The notes below the pieces were generated by a model. The model saw nothing but the letters and a program-made list of their open reading frames with translations. It was not told where the DNA came from and ran no database searches. Source: Thalassotalea nanhaiensis (GTDB taxonomy: Bacteria; Pseudomonadota; Gammaproteobacteria; Enterobacterales; Alteromonadaceae). From it: a DNA stretch of 64,000 nt. The stretch spans positions 3,658,001-3,722,000 of the forward strand of contig NZ_CP134146.1 of NCBI RefSeq assembly GCF_031583575.1, written 5' to 3'. Positions within the stretch are counted from its first letter, which is position 1. Each line of letters begins with the position of its first letter. Of this stretch, positions 9,201 through 17,101 are shown piece by piece. A program made the position numbers and the translations under genes.

Positions 9201-10089
9201 TATGATTGGCGCCGTGGTTGGTGTACAACCATTCGGTGGTCGCGGCTTATCAGGTACCGGTCCTAAAGCTGGTGGCCCAATGTATTTAACGCGTTTGGTT
9301 AAAGAGCCACAACTTAGTGAAGATAATTTACTAAGCAATGATGAAAAACAAGCGATTGAAAACCAATTTGCAGAGCATGAAAGCAATGCCTGGAAAGTTG
9401 GATCTAAGCTGCAAAATGCCAAGAATGATGAACTTAAATGGCGTGATTCGCCGGTAAATGTTCGTGTATCGGTAGCACGTCAATTATTGGCGCAGATTGC
9501 TAATAATAAATTGTTTATCTCACAAGAAGCAGAGCTTGAACAAGTATTGGTAGCGGCACGCGAACAACTTACTCACATTGAAAAAGTGATCAGTGAACCA
9601 ACGACTCTACCTGGCCCTACAGGTGAATCGAATAAACTCTATCTTGAATCGCGTGGCATATTAGCGTGTATTCGTGATCAAGATACTAGTTTTGAGTTTT
9701 GGTTGGTATCTGTTGTTTCTGCCCTTGCTGCTGGTAACAACGTTATCGCATTAGTAAGTGATGAGTACCTAAGCGAGGCACAAACCTGTGAGCAAGTATT
9801 AAGCAAAATCGGTTTAGTATCTGGAATTTTCCAAGTAATTTCATTAAACCATTTGCCAACTGTACTTGAGCATAGCCACTTAACCGGTGCAGTACTTGAT
9901 AGTTCAAGCCGATTAAAACAAATTGTCGGGGAACGTCTTGCCGCTAGAAGTGGCGCAATATTGCCATTAATAACGGCACAAACTCATACTAAATTATTCC
10001 AACGCTTGGTAACTGAGAAAACAGTGACAATTGATACAACTGCCGCGGGTGGTAATGCATCATTGATGACAATGGAATTAGAAGACTAG
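6292..10089 (+). CDS. putA: Bifunctional proline dehydrogenase / L-glutamate gamma-semialdehyde dehydrogenase
   Basis: The 1265-residue PutA oxidises proline to glutamate in two steps. The N-terminal half is the FAD proline dehydrogenase barrel (motifs VRLVKGAYWDAEIK and YATHNA-like TVATIIE). The middle is the NAD aldehyde dehydrogenase domain with Glu780 in LIAETGGQN and Cys814 in SAGQRCSALR. The C-terminal part is the ALDH-like extension. It starts MLFNGTL and has no ribbon-helix-helix domain, so it is bifunctional and does not bind DNA as E. coli PutA does. Regulation by the divergent Lrp gene is inferred. A strong terminator follows the gene. Confidence 0.97.
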   Translation: MLFNGTLTTTDPIRQQIRDHYRANENDVLNTLLPLAEIGANARSRAWERARQLVVQIRKDQTGKGGVDALLNEFSLSSEEGVVLMCLAEALLRVPDKATADSLIRDKLAEGDWSSHIGNSDSIFVNASSWGLLLTGKLVTYSDENKKQQFGLLKKTIGRLGEPVIRKAVRYAMKIMGTQFVMGRNINSAVERAIKTEAKGYTYSYDMLGEGARTMKDADRYFDSYVNAIEVIGKAAQGKGPQKSPGISIKLSAIHPRYEFSHRERVIEELVPRLKDLALRAKAYNIGFTVDAEEADRLDISLDIIGAVFLDKDLDGWNGFGIALQAYQKRALYVVEWVREQTLKANRQMMVRLVKGAYWDAEIKISQVEGYEDFPVFSRKPATDVSYHACAKRLLSYRDSIYPQFATHNAYTVATIIEMTDNHEGFEFQRLHGMGESLYDQVVTGERISCRVYAPVGEHEDLLAYLVRRLLENGANSSFVNNIVDENIPVESLLSDPVEVVQSWKDVYNPQIPQSIAMYGAERDNSKGIDLTNIDQVTPMRANLDNWFAKAVSTENVTGGEPVINPANHNEIIGYINHADEQEMENILASAQSAFNTWSTTDVKVRADILLKTADALEANRDELIALCIKEAGKIPVDGVAEVREAVDFCRYYAARAQTMLTDSNLQSRGVVLCISPWNFPLAIFLGQVAAAIVTGNTVVAKPAEQTSLIALRTIELMTECGLPEGVVMPVIARGSKVGAHIVPDERVQAIMFTGSTETGTWISQKLAERDGDPVPLIAETGGQNCMVVDSTALPEQVVDDVVASGFQSAGQRCSALRVLFLQEDIADKVINMISGAMKELHVGDPAYFSTDVGPVIDEKAFTALNNHVDYLKDKATLHYECKAPDMGDVGNYFFVPRLYEISDLSVLTKEVFGPCVHVIRFKASEIDNVIDQINGTGFGLTMGIHTRIEEKSEYLAKRSRAGNVYVNRNMIGAVVGVQPFGGRGLSGTGPKAGGPMYLTRLVKEPQLSEDNLLSNDEKQAIENQFAEHESNAWKVGSKLQNAKNDELKWRDSPVNVRVSVARQLLAQIANNKLFISQEAELEQVLVAAREQLTHIEKVISEPTTLPGPTGESNKLYLESRGILACIRDQDTSFEFWLVSVVSALAAGNNVIALVSDEYLSEAQTCEQVLSKIGLVSGIFQVISLNHLPTVLEHSHLTGAVLDSSSRLKQIVGERLAARSGAILPLITAQTHTKLFQRLVTEKTVTIDTTAAGGNASLMTMELED

Positions 10090-10117
10090 ATCTGATTCAA
10101 CTAAGTAAACAAAATTT

Positions 10118-10155
10118 AAAGGCCGCATTATTTTTCAATAATGCGGCCTTTTTAT
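10118..10155 (+). terminator. Terminator of putA
   Basis: A 14-bp GC-rich stem (AAAGGCCGCATTAT and its complement) is followed by TTTTT just after putA. The A run on the other side would let it work in both directions. Confidence 0.9.
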
Positions 10156-10156
10156 A

Positions 10157-10428
10157 GCTAAGATACGAGAATGCTAGAATCGAGAAACGAAGAGCTTGAA
10201 TGCCTCTTCCCATCTAGTACTTATAACATCACACTTCCTGAACTTTCTACCTAATCACTTCCTGAACTCATTTCAGGATCTCTATTTAAATTTAGAGCCT
10301 GAAAGAAATTCAGGAAATGCTATTTTTCAAATCAAGAAAAGTAATGTAAGCATCACGACCCCAAGTATTATTACTTGGTATGTCTGTAGACTGGATTTTC
10401 GTTTCTAGTTTTCTCGTTTCTCGCTCTT
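10157..10428. repeat. REP-like dispersed repeat, copy 2 (expanded)
   Basis: This gene-free stretch starts with AAGATACGAG and CGAGAAACG and ends with GTTTCTAGTTTTCTCGTTTCTCG. It holds several CCTGAA..TTCAGG palindromes, for example at 10260-10277 and 10299-10316. It is related to the repeats at 1573-1690 and 49689-49803. It reaches into the stop-codon side of the thioredoxin gene. Confidence 0.6.
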
Positions 10429-10939
10429 ATTCTTCTAATAACTTAACAATCTCAGCTTCATATTCTGCTTTTTTATCGGTATAAAAACCAACATGAGCAG
10501 AAACAGGCTTACCTAACTTATTAATCATGTAACTGCTAGGCATACCTTTAAGTTTAAACTCTTTCGCTATGTTACCTTTAGGATCATAAATAACACTAAA
10601 GTCAGCCGGATTTTCTTCTAAAAACTCGATAGCCAGTGACTTTTCGACATCTACGTTTACCGTAATGACCTTAAACCCTTGTTCGGCATATTTATCTTCC
10701 ATGGCATTCATCCATGGAAAAGATTTTCGACAAGGAATACACCACGAAGCCCAGAAATCCAAGTAAATAACTTTACCTTTATTCTCATCCAGTAATTGTT
10801 GCAGTTGAGCTTTACTGTCTGCGCCTGCATTATTAGCACTTGCGCTTGTAGAAAAACTTAACAGTAAAGTGCTTAGAATTAAAACTAACTGACCAACCTG
10901 CTTGATATACCGACTGAACATAACATTATTGCTCAGCAT
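10427..10939 (-). CDS. TlpA/ResA-like thioredoxin-fold protein, periplasmic
   Basis: The 170-residue protein has a signal peptide (to about residue 36, SASA-NN) and a thioredoxin domain with the redox motif WCIPC in FWASWCIPCRK, plus the cis-proline region GMPSSYMI. TlpA/ResA-type proteins reduce disulfides of specific periplasmic partners, often for cytochrome c maturation; the partner here is unknown. The first ATG at 10939 overlaps the upstream gene by 14 bases; a second ATG at 10921 would remove the overlap. It forms a two-gene operon with the lipoprotein gene upstream. Confidence 0.85.
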   Translation of the reverse strand: MLSNNVMFSRYIKQVGQLVLILSTLLLSFSTSASANNAGADSKAQLQQLLDENKGKVIYLDFWASWCIPCRKSFPWMNAMEDKYAEQGFKVITVNVDVEKSLAIEFLEENPADFSVIYDPKGNIAKEFKLKGMPSSYMINKLGKPVSAHVGFYTDKKAEYEAEIVKLLEE

Positions 10940-11312
10940 CTAAATTTACTGAATCTTCCGTATCTTGCTCAGGTATATCTTTAGTCTCTAAGCCATGCTC
11001 TGGATCACGTGCAATTTCGGCTTTCTCTTCTTTGATCCATTTATCAACACTTGCTTGGTTTTCGCAACGAGTTTGCGTTTGATCGTCACGGTAATAACGT
11101 AAATTTACACAGTCTTGTTCATAACGACGTTCTAATTCGGTACGTTTAATTGGATTACCTTTGGCATTTACAATTCTACGTTGCAGCTGAGCACAATCAG
11201 CTTGTTGCTCTGAGCTAAAGGTAATATCTTCACATGGATCATCCTGAAAAAATGAACACCCAGCTTGAGACAATAGTGTGGTCGTAATAAAGGCAATTGT
11301 TATTGGTTTCAT
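10926..11312 (-). CDS. Small putative lipoprotein of unknown function
   Basis: I do not recognise this 128-residue protein. It has a short N-terminal hydrophobic segment and a lipobox-like SQAGC, so it is probably a lipoprotein. The mature part is charged, has Cys at the start of DDPCEDI plus further Cys residues (QADCAQ, EQDCVN, TRCEN) and ends in an acidic tail. The even-spaced cysteines and the overlap with a periplasmic TlpA-like thioredoxin gene suggest that it may be that protein's partner. This is inferred only from context. Confidence 0.65.
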   Translation of the reverse strand: MKPITIAFITTTLLSQAGCSFFQDDPCEDITFSSEQQADCAQLQRRIVNAKGNPIKRTELERRYEQDCVNLRYYRDDQTQTRCENQASVDKWIKEEKAEIARDPEHGLETKDIPEQDTEDSVNLDAEQ

Positions 11313-11475
11313 GGAAAATTCTCTATGATAATTAGGAAAGACAACTTGAAACTAACATAGCATTTACACTTGGTTGGAGCAATTGAATAACCAGCAATTA
11401 ATGACAATTAATGACAAATTCAATACAATTGCTAAGCTAAACTTATTAAGAAAATAAATTAAAAGAGAATTACCA

Positions 11476-12309
11476 ATGCAAGTTGTCGATTACCATGCAG
11501 AAGATGCCGGTGAAAAGTTTGTTGCCTCACTTAGAGAGACAGGATTTGGCGTACTAGTAAATCACCCAATTAAAAAAGAATTAGTCGAGTCTATCTATAG
11601 CAACTGGCAACGATTCTTTTCATTTGGTGATAAAGAACAATATGCTTTTGACCCTGCCAAACAAGATGGTTTCTTTAGCACTGATATTTCAGAAACAGCA
11701 AAAGGCCATCAACAAAAAGACATTAAAGAATATTATCATGTGTATCCTTGGGGACGAATTCCAGAGGATTTAAAAACTGAAATATTACATTACTATAAAT
11801 TAGCATCGAGTCTTGCTGGCGAATTGCTAGATTGGGTAGAAAAATATAGTCCACCAGAGGTTGCAAAGCTTTATTCAGAGCCGTTATCAAATATGATCAT
11901 GGATACGCCTAATACTCTGTTAAGGGTATTACATTACCCTCCTCTGGCTGGCAATGAAGAGCTTGGTGCAATTAGAGCGGCAGCACACGAAGACATTAAC
12001 TTATTAACAATTTTACCTGCGGCCAATGAACCTGGTTTACAAGTGCAATTACAGTCAGGTGAATGGCTGGATGTACCTTCAGATTTCGGTAATTTAATTA
12101 TTAATATTGGTGACATGCTACAAGAAGCATCAGGTGGTTATTTTCCATCAACAAGTCACAGAGTAATTAACCCTGAGGGTACTGATGCGAGCAAGTCTAG
12201 AATTTCACTACCGTTATTTCTTCATCCAAGAAGTGAAGTAAAGCTGTCTGAGCGTCATACTCAACACAGTTATTTGATGGAACGTTTACGAGAGTTGGGT
12301 GTGATTTAA
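11476..12309 (+). CDS. Isopenicillin N synthase-like 2-oxoglutarate/Fe(II) oxygenase
   Basis: This 277-residue protein has the double-stranded beta-helix core of the IPNS-like oxygenases. The iron ligands are visible as H-x-D in AAHEDINLLTIL and the distal His in STSHRVINP, and the 2-oxoglutarate-binding R-x-S is in KSRISLPLF. The N-terminal LRETGFGVLVNHPI segment is also typical. The substrate cannot be inferred: bacterial members are diverse and mostly uncharacterised. It is a single gene facing the amtB operon, with a shared bidirectional terminator between them. Confidence 0.88.
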   Translation: MQVVDYHAEDAGEKFVASLRETGFGVLVNHPIKKELVESIYSNWQRFFSFGDKEQYAFDPAKQDGFFSTDISETAKGHQQKDIKEYYHVYPWGRIPEDLKTEILHYYKLASSLAGELLDWVEKYSPPEVAKLYSEPLSNMIMDTPNTLLRVLHYPPLAGNEELGAIRAAAHEDINLLTILPAANEPGLQVQLQSGEWLDVPSDFGNLIINIGDMLQEASGGYFPSTSHRVINPEGTDASKSRISLPLFLHPRSEVKLSERHTQHSYLMERLRELGVI

Positions 12310-12334
12310 GCTATAAGCTTTACCGTTAAAAACA

Positions 12335-12358
12335 AAAAGGAGCCAAATGGCTCCTTTT
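12335..12358. terminator. Bidirectional terminator
   Basis: The stem AAAAGGAGCC/GGCTCCTTTT with an AAAT loop sits between the convergent oxygenase and amtB genes and can end both transcripts. Confidence 0.88.
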
Positions 12359-12388
12359 CTATTTAAACTAAAACTCAGATTTTAGTTA

Positions 12389-13633
12389 TTAGCTTTTTAG
12401 AGATACGAACTCTGGGTAAGCTTCAATACCACAATCTACTTTATCTACACCGTTGTATTCATCTTCGTCACTAACACGGATACCCATTGTTTTCTTCAAT
12501 GCATACCAAACTACAAAGCTAGCTGCGAATACCCAAGCAAAGATAATGAAAGCACCGTAAAGTTGAGCACCAAATGTTGCATCACCGTTGCTAAATGGAA
12601 CAACCATAAGAGCGAAGAAACCAACAACACCGTGAACAGAGATAGCACCTACTGGATCATCAATCTTCATTTTATCTAAAGAAGTAATTGAGAACACAAC
12701 TAATACACCACCAAGAGCACCAATTAATGAAGCAAAGATTGGTGATGGAGACAGTGGGTCAGCAGTAATTGTAACAAGACCAGCTAATGCACCGTTTAAG
12801 ATCATAGTTAAGTCAGCTTTACCCCAAATAGCTTTGTTAAGTAATAAAGCAGCAACAGCACCTGCGGCAGCAGCAGCGTTAGTATTTAAGAAAATTTGAC
12901 CAACAGCAGTTGCATTTTCAGCATCAGAAAGAAGTAACTGAGAACCACCGTTAAAACCAAACCAACCCATCCATAAGATAAAAGTACCTAATGTAGCAAG
13001 CGGCATGTTTGAACCAGGAATTGGGTAAATTTCACCGTTTTTACCGTATTTACCTTTACGAGCGCCAAGTAATAAAACACCAGCTAAAGCAGCTGCAGCG
13101 CCGGCCATATGTACAATACCAGAACCTGCAAAATCAGAGAAACCAGCTTCAGATAAGAAACCACCACCCCAAGTCCAGTAACCTTCTACCGGGTAAATAA
13201 AGCCAGTTAATACGACTGTAAATACTAAGAAAGCCCAAAGCTTCATGCGCTCTGCAACCGCACCTGAAACAATAGACATTGCTGTTGCTACGAATACTAC
13301 TTGGAAGAAGAAATCTGATTCTAAAGAATGATCAGCGCCTTCAGCTTGCGTACCAATTAAACCAGCAATACTTGGTAAAATTCCGCCTTCAGGGTTATCA
13401 ACATACATGATGTTATAGCCCACTAATAAAAACATTACACACGCAATTGAATACAGTGTGATGTTCTTAGTTAAAATTTCAGTGGTATTTTTAGAGCGTA
13501 CTAAACCCGCTTCTAACATGGCAAAACCTGCTGCCATCCACATAACTAATACACCTGACATTAAAAAGTAAAATGTATCTAAAGCAAATCTCAATTCAGA
13601 GACTGTTGATGTTACTGTTGCTAACTCTTCCAT
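12389..13633 (-). CDS. amtB: Ammonium transporter AmtB
   Basis: The 414-residue protein is an 11-helix Amt channel of the inner membrane. Signature pieces include WMAAGFAMLEAGLVRSKN and DFAGSGIVHMAGAAAALAG, and the pore-lining histidines fall in VHMAG and later SVHGVVGFF. It conducts ammonium/ammonia when nitrogen is scarce. It lies 14 bases downstream of glnK in the standard glnK-amtB arrangement, where the P-II protein plugs the channel when nitrogen is plentiful. No cleavable signal peptide is evident. Confidence 0.96.
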   Translation of the reverse strand: MEELATVTSTVSELRFALDTFYFLMSGVLVMWMAAGFAMLEAGLVRSKNTTEILTKNITLYSIACVMFLLVGYNIMYVDNPEGGILPSIAGLIGTQAEGADHSLESDFFFQVVFVATAMSIVSGAVAERMKLWAFLVFTVVLTGFIYPVEGYWTWGGGFLSEAGFSDFAGSGIVHMAGAAAALAGVLLLGARKGKYGKNGEIYPIPGSNMPLATLGTFILWMGWFGFNGGSQLLLSDAENATAVGQIFLNTNAAAAAGAVAALLLNKAIWGKADLTMILNGALAGLVTITADPLSPSPIFASLIGALGGVLVVFSITSLDKMKIDDPVGAISVHGVVGFFALMVVPFSNGDATFGAQLYGAFIIFAWVFAASFVVWYALKKTMGIRVSDEDEYNGVDKVDCGIEAYPEFVSLKS

Positions 13634-13647
13634 TACTCAATCCCCTA

Positions 13648-13998
<351 letters not shown>

Positions 13999-14018
13999 TT
14001 ATAAGCTGACTAAAGGGT

Positions 14019-14035
14019 TACAAGTTATGTACCAA
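14019..14035 (-). promoter_or_regulatory. glnK: Sigma-54-like promoter of glnK-amtB
   Basis: On the minus strand the sequence TTGGTACATAACTTGTA matches the -24/-12 form: GG, ten bases, then a TTG box with GT in place of the consensus GC. It lies 33 bases upstream of the glnK start and just downstream of NtrC-type sites. Confidence 0.55.
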
Positions 14036-14084
14036 CTTTATTAAACGTTAAAAAACAATGAGTTGCAGACAGCACCAGCCTAAG

Positions 14085-14112
14085 GCACCATAATGGTGCA
14101 CCATAGTAGTGC
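14085..14112. promoter_or_regulatory. Overlapping NtrC-type binding sites
   Basis: GCACCATAATGGTGC at 14085-14099 is a perfect 6-3-6 palindrome with the NtrC consensus. A second, weaker copy GCACCATAGTAGTGC starts 13 bases further out (14098-14112). They sit 50-75 bases upstream of the sigma-54-like promoter, between glnK and the left end of the transposon. Confidence 0.65.
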
Positions 14113-14153
14113 TCAATAATCACTAGATAAGTGCATAACAGGTAAAAACTAGA

Positions 14154-14200
14154 TGGTAAAATTCAGATAGTTTGAGATTTTCGTGCAGCATGAGATTTTT
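14154..14200 (+). repeat. Left end of the Tn7-like element with TnsB-type sites
   Basis: The terminal site (TTCAGATAGTTTGAGATT) is followed 18 bases further in by a second, weaker copy of the core, CATGAGATTTTT at 14189-14200. The same TGAGATT core recurs three times at the right end, as expected for TnsB-binding sites. Confidence 0.75.
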
Positions 14201-14328
14201 AAGTCTCTGATTTATCGAAATTAATTAGTGCTTACTTTATATAGGCATAAAGAAAGGTGAATATTTGGGTGTTTTTTACCAATATTCCAATGAAGTTTTT
14301 ACTAGTTTCACAACCTGTGTTTTGACAT

Positions 14329-14450
14329 AAAAAAGGACTACCTTACAGTAATCCCATTAGAACCTATTCGTCTCTTAAGTGCCATTCAGAGACGGTCGCA
14401 AAGCCTTATAAAAAGTCGGAAAATTCGGCAAGATACGAGCCGTCCTTTTT
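14329..14450. repeat. Inverted-repeat segment next to the left end
   Basis: AAAAAGGAC at 14330-14338 and GTCCTTTTT at 14442-14450 are complementary ends of a 122-bp segment. It has an inner hairpin CGTCTCT..AGAGACG at about 14369-14395. It lies downstream of the secreted-protein gene (minus strand), where the T run would follow the outer stem, so it could act as a large terminator or be a small mobile repeat. Confidence 0.4.
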
Positions 14451-14476
14451 AATTAACATGTAAGTTTCAAATATAA

Positions 14477-14980
14477 TTAATAAGAACAAACTCTATTTCT
14501 AGGTTTCTTTGGATTTGCTGAGGACTGAATTTTACGAATAATTGCATCTGTGTCGTATTCCGAAAAATTATTGAGCTCTTCGATAAAAAAGAAAGTACGC
14601 AGCCCAGTTAATTCATTTTTGTATTTTATGTATATTTTGAATTCACTTACTTCTTTTTCCGTAGTTTCAAAACTTACAATATCAATTTCATCGGAATAAC
14701 TACTAGGACAACTACTTAAGTTTGTTTTAAAGAAAGGGTTCTCTACCTTACCCTGTATTAACGTAGCACTAACAAATATACCTACATTTTCTATTTCGAT
14801 AGGGAAAGCGATATCGATAAAACTAGAAATATTTTTTCTTGTATCGAATCTATCAATCGTTACAAAAAAATCTAAATTAGCGGCAGAATCTGGAGTAAGT
14901 TTTATTACATTAGTCTCTATTTTACCAGCGAATGTTTGGGCACTACATAAAATCAAAATAGATAATAAAATACGAAACAT
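14477..14980 (-). CDS. Secreted protein of unknown function
   Basis: I do not recognise this 167-residue protein. It has a clear signal peptide (MFRILLSILILCSAQTFAG, cleavage after about residue 18). The mature part is rich in beta-type sequence, with two Cys (SSCPSS and RVCSY at the very C-terminus) that could form a disulfide. It is probably periplasmic or secreted. It is the first gene inside the left end of the Tn7-like element and reads toward that end. Its neighbours give no functional hint. Confidence 0.6.
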   Translation of the reverse strand: MFRILLSILILCSAQTFAGKIETNVIKLTPDSAANLDFFVTIDRFDTRKNISSFIDIAFPIEIENVGIFVSATLIQGKVENPFFKTNLSSCPSSYSDEIDIVSFETTEKEVSEFKIYIKYKNELTGLRTFFFIEELNNFSEYDTDAIIRKIQSSANPKKPRNRVCSY

Positions 14981-15043
14981 AGATACTGTTTTCCTGACTA
15001 GCTAATAGTTTTATCAAGTGAAGTTATGTTTAATCAACGACCG

Positions 15044-15578
15044 TTAATCGCTCGCAGCGGCCTGTGAGCTTTTGATTACATTACGTTAAATCGGTGAGTG
15101 GTGCAAACGTGCCATTCTTGAATTTGTTAAGTACCATTTTCTGTGTAGATTATATAGAACGCACCTTGCTCATTTATCATTTTTTGCCAATCCTCATGAC
15201 CTTCAGATTGCTTACTGTAATCGCTTAGAGTTATTTCACTGTACTCTTCGATATTAACATTGTTCCAATCTTGACTCTCAAGCAATTGGGTAATATGAGT
15301 AGCTGAGAGTTCAATATTGGCTTTATCTATAATGGCTAAGAAAGGATACACCTTTTCTATTTCATATAATCCATCATGACCTGAATAAGTAACAAGTCCT
15401 TTAACTGTGAAACCTATTTTGGAGTTGTCAGCGTATTCTTCCAATTCACTTATTTTATTTTTGATTTTTTCAATGATTTTTGCGAACACTCAAGGCTTCC
15501 TGCTATGTATAAAGATTGTGTGGAGAAGTTTTAATACCACTGTCTGCTGTTCGCTCTAAGCAGACCTTAACCTTTTCA
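15044..15578 (-). repeat. 535-bp inverted repeat, left arm
   Basis: This segment is the nearly identical reverse complement of 17102-17636. It holds a complete small gene (15127-15489) and its flanks. In the stretches I compared there are only a handful of differences: one near the inner edge, two around GAGCGA, one codon change at the end of the gene and two or three past its stop. Confidence 0.9.
15127..15489 (-). CDS. Unknown 120-residue protein, copy 1
   Basis: The protein is identical to the one at 17191-17553 except for the last residue (Thr here, Ala there). It is soluble, with an N-terminal lysine-rich helix (MFAKIIEKIKNKISELEEY) followed by mixed alpha/beta sequence and an acidic middle (NVNIEEYSEITLSDY). 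The GTG start at 15489 follows AGGAAG at good spacing. I do not recognise the family. Size, acidity and duplication would fit an immunity-type or accessory protein, but nothing proves it. Confidence 0.7.
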   Translation of the reverse strand: MFAKIIEKIKNKISELEEYADNSKIGFTVKGLVTYSGHDGLYEIEKVYPFLAIIDKANIELSATHITQLLESQDWNNVNIEEYSEITLSDYSKQSEGHEDWQKMINEQGAFYIIYTENGT

Positions 15579-15772
15579 GTCACTTAAGGTCAAGGAAGTA
15601 GCTAATACTTGAGGTCATCATTATTATCAGTGCGATTATATAGCTTACAAAGCCTTTAAGGTAACAAATGCAAAAAACTGAAGTTGTCGTATTTAAAAAT
15701 ACATTTCATTAACTACATGCAATTGATAATATCCATACAATAAAAATAATAAATATTAAAAAGGGATTTATT

Positions 15773-16984
15773 TTGTGTGAAGTAACTCATTCTCCAACTA
15801 AAGGGATAGGTTGGTTATTGCTGGCTAATTGCCTGGAAAGGTTAGCATATTATGGCTTTAGAGCTATTTTAGTTCTTTTTCTAATAGACCAAGGCTCTGG
15901 AGGTGTGGGTTGGCCTACAGATAAAACACTTGAATTTTATGGTGAATTCACTGCTTATACATATTTAGCCGTGATAGTAGGAGGATTGTGCGCTGATTTT
16001 CTTGTTGGTGCTTACCTTTCCACATTGCTTGGTGCAGCACTAATGGCTTTAGGGTATATCGGTTTGACCTTTATCGATAGTCAATCTATCTACTATGCTA
16101 CAAGTCTTATCGCTATCGGCACTGGATTGTTTAAACCAAATATACCTGCAATGATTGCCCATCAATTGCAAAATTTTCCAGAAAAATTAAACAGTGTTTT
16201 TACGGGACAATATTTGCTTATTAACATTGGTGCTTTGCTAGCCCCCATAATTGTCGGAGCTACGGCAGAACATGTTGGCTGGTCAACAGGGTTCGCTTTA
16301 TCTGCTGCTGTAGTTTCAGCAGCTTTCTTAATTATACTTAGCCAGAGCAAACATTTATCAAAACAAAGTAAACAATCAAATATTAAAACAAAAGAGCAAG
16401 GAGGAAATTTATTTGCTGGCATTGGTGTGGTAGTAGTCACATTTGTCCTCTCGGCGTTATTTTGGGCTTACTATGAAGTTGGTGCTTCCTTGCTTTATGG
16501 CTCTTTTTCAGAGGTAATGAATGACATTGGTTTAATATTCAGCATTACTAGTGTTTTAGTTACTTGTATCACCTGCTTCTTTTTGTGGTGGTTCTTTAAA
16601 ATCAGATCTTGGTATATGGTCGCTTTAAGCTTTTCCATTTATTCAATCGGTTGGTTCTTTCTTAATTATAGTATTTCAAATGAATGGAATATAAGACAAA
16701 TAATTATTCTAGTCATGGTGTTGCACGCTATTGCAGAAGTTATTTGTTCAGTTATATTCATGTCGATTATTGCTAAAAAAGGTTTTAAACCGCTAATTAG
16801 TACAAGTTTTGCTATTCACTTGTATGCCTCTGCATTAGCGAACTTCGCTGGTAGCCACTTCACTGATGGTAATAAAAGTCTGGAGGCGCTTGGATGGGTA
16901 TGTTTGACTGTCGGTATACTTTTGATGTTGGTTCAATACTCATATAACAAATTCTCTGGGAAAAAGCCTATCTTAGCTACGTAA
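15773..16984 (+). CDS. POT/PTR-family proton-coupled transporter
   Basis: This 403-residue membrane protein has about ten to twelve hydrophobic helices. The POT signature ExxERxxYYG is seen as NCLERLAYYGFRA near residue 19, and the second family region as GTGLFKPNIPAMI. POT proteins import di- and tripeptides or related compounds with protons. It is shorter than the usual 450-500 residues. The start is a TTG at 15773 with AAGGGA upstream, because no ATG fits. It lies alone in the spacer between the two 535-bp inverted repeats. Confidence 0.85.
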   Translation: MCEVTHSPTKGIGWLLLANCLERLAYYGFRAILVLFLIDQGSGGVGWPTDKTLEFYGEFTAYTYLAVIVGGLCADFLVGAYLSTLLGAALMALGYIGLTFIDSQSIYYATSLIAIGTGLFKPNIPAMIAHQLQNFPEKLNSVFTGQYLLINIGALLAPIIVGATAEHVGWSTGFALSAAVVSAAFLIILSQSKHLSKQSKQSNIKTKEQGGNLFAGIGVVVVTFVLSALFWAYYEVGASLLYGSFSEVMNDIGLIFSITSVLVTCITCFFLWWFFKIRSWYMVALSFSIYSIGWFFLNYSISNEWNIRQIIILVMVLHAIAEVICSVIFMSIIAKKGFKPLISTSFAIHLYASALANFAGSHFTDGNKSLEALGWVCLTVGILLMLVQYSYNKFSGKKPILAT

Positions 16985-17101
16985 TAAAAAAGCCCTAACA
17001 GGCATGAACCTGCTAGGTGAGTAATAGCTTTTATGTATTTAAAATGCCTGTCCCTGTAGTAAAAGCCTTTATGGTTTTTCCATAATCTTGACGTAATGCT
17101 T

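Noticed and set aside
14061-14082. Alternative sigma-54 promoter around CTGGTGCTGTCTGC on the minus strand
   Set aside because: The GG-GC spacing is 8 bases instead of 10; the candidate at 14019-14035 has correct spacing.
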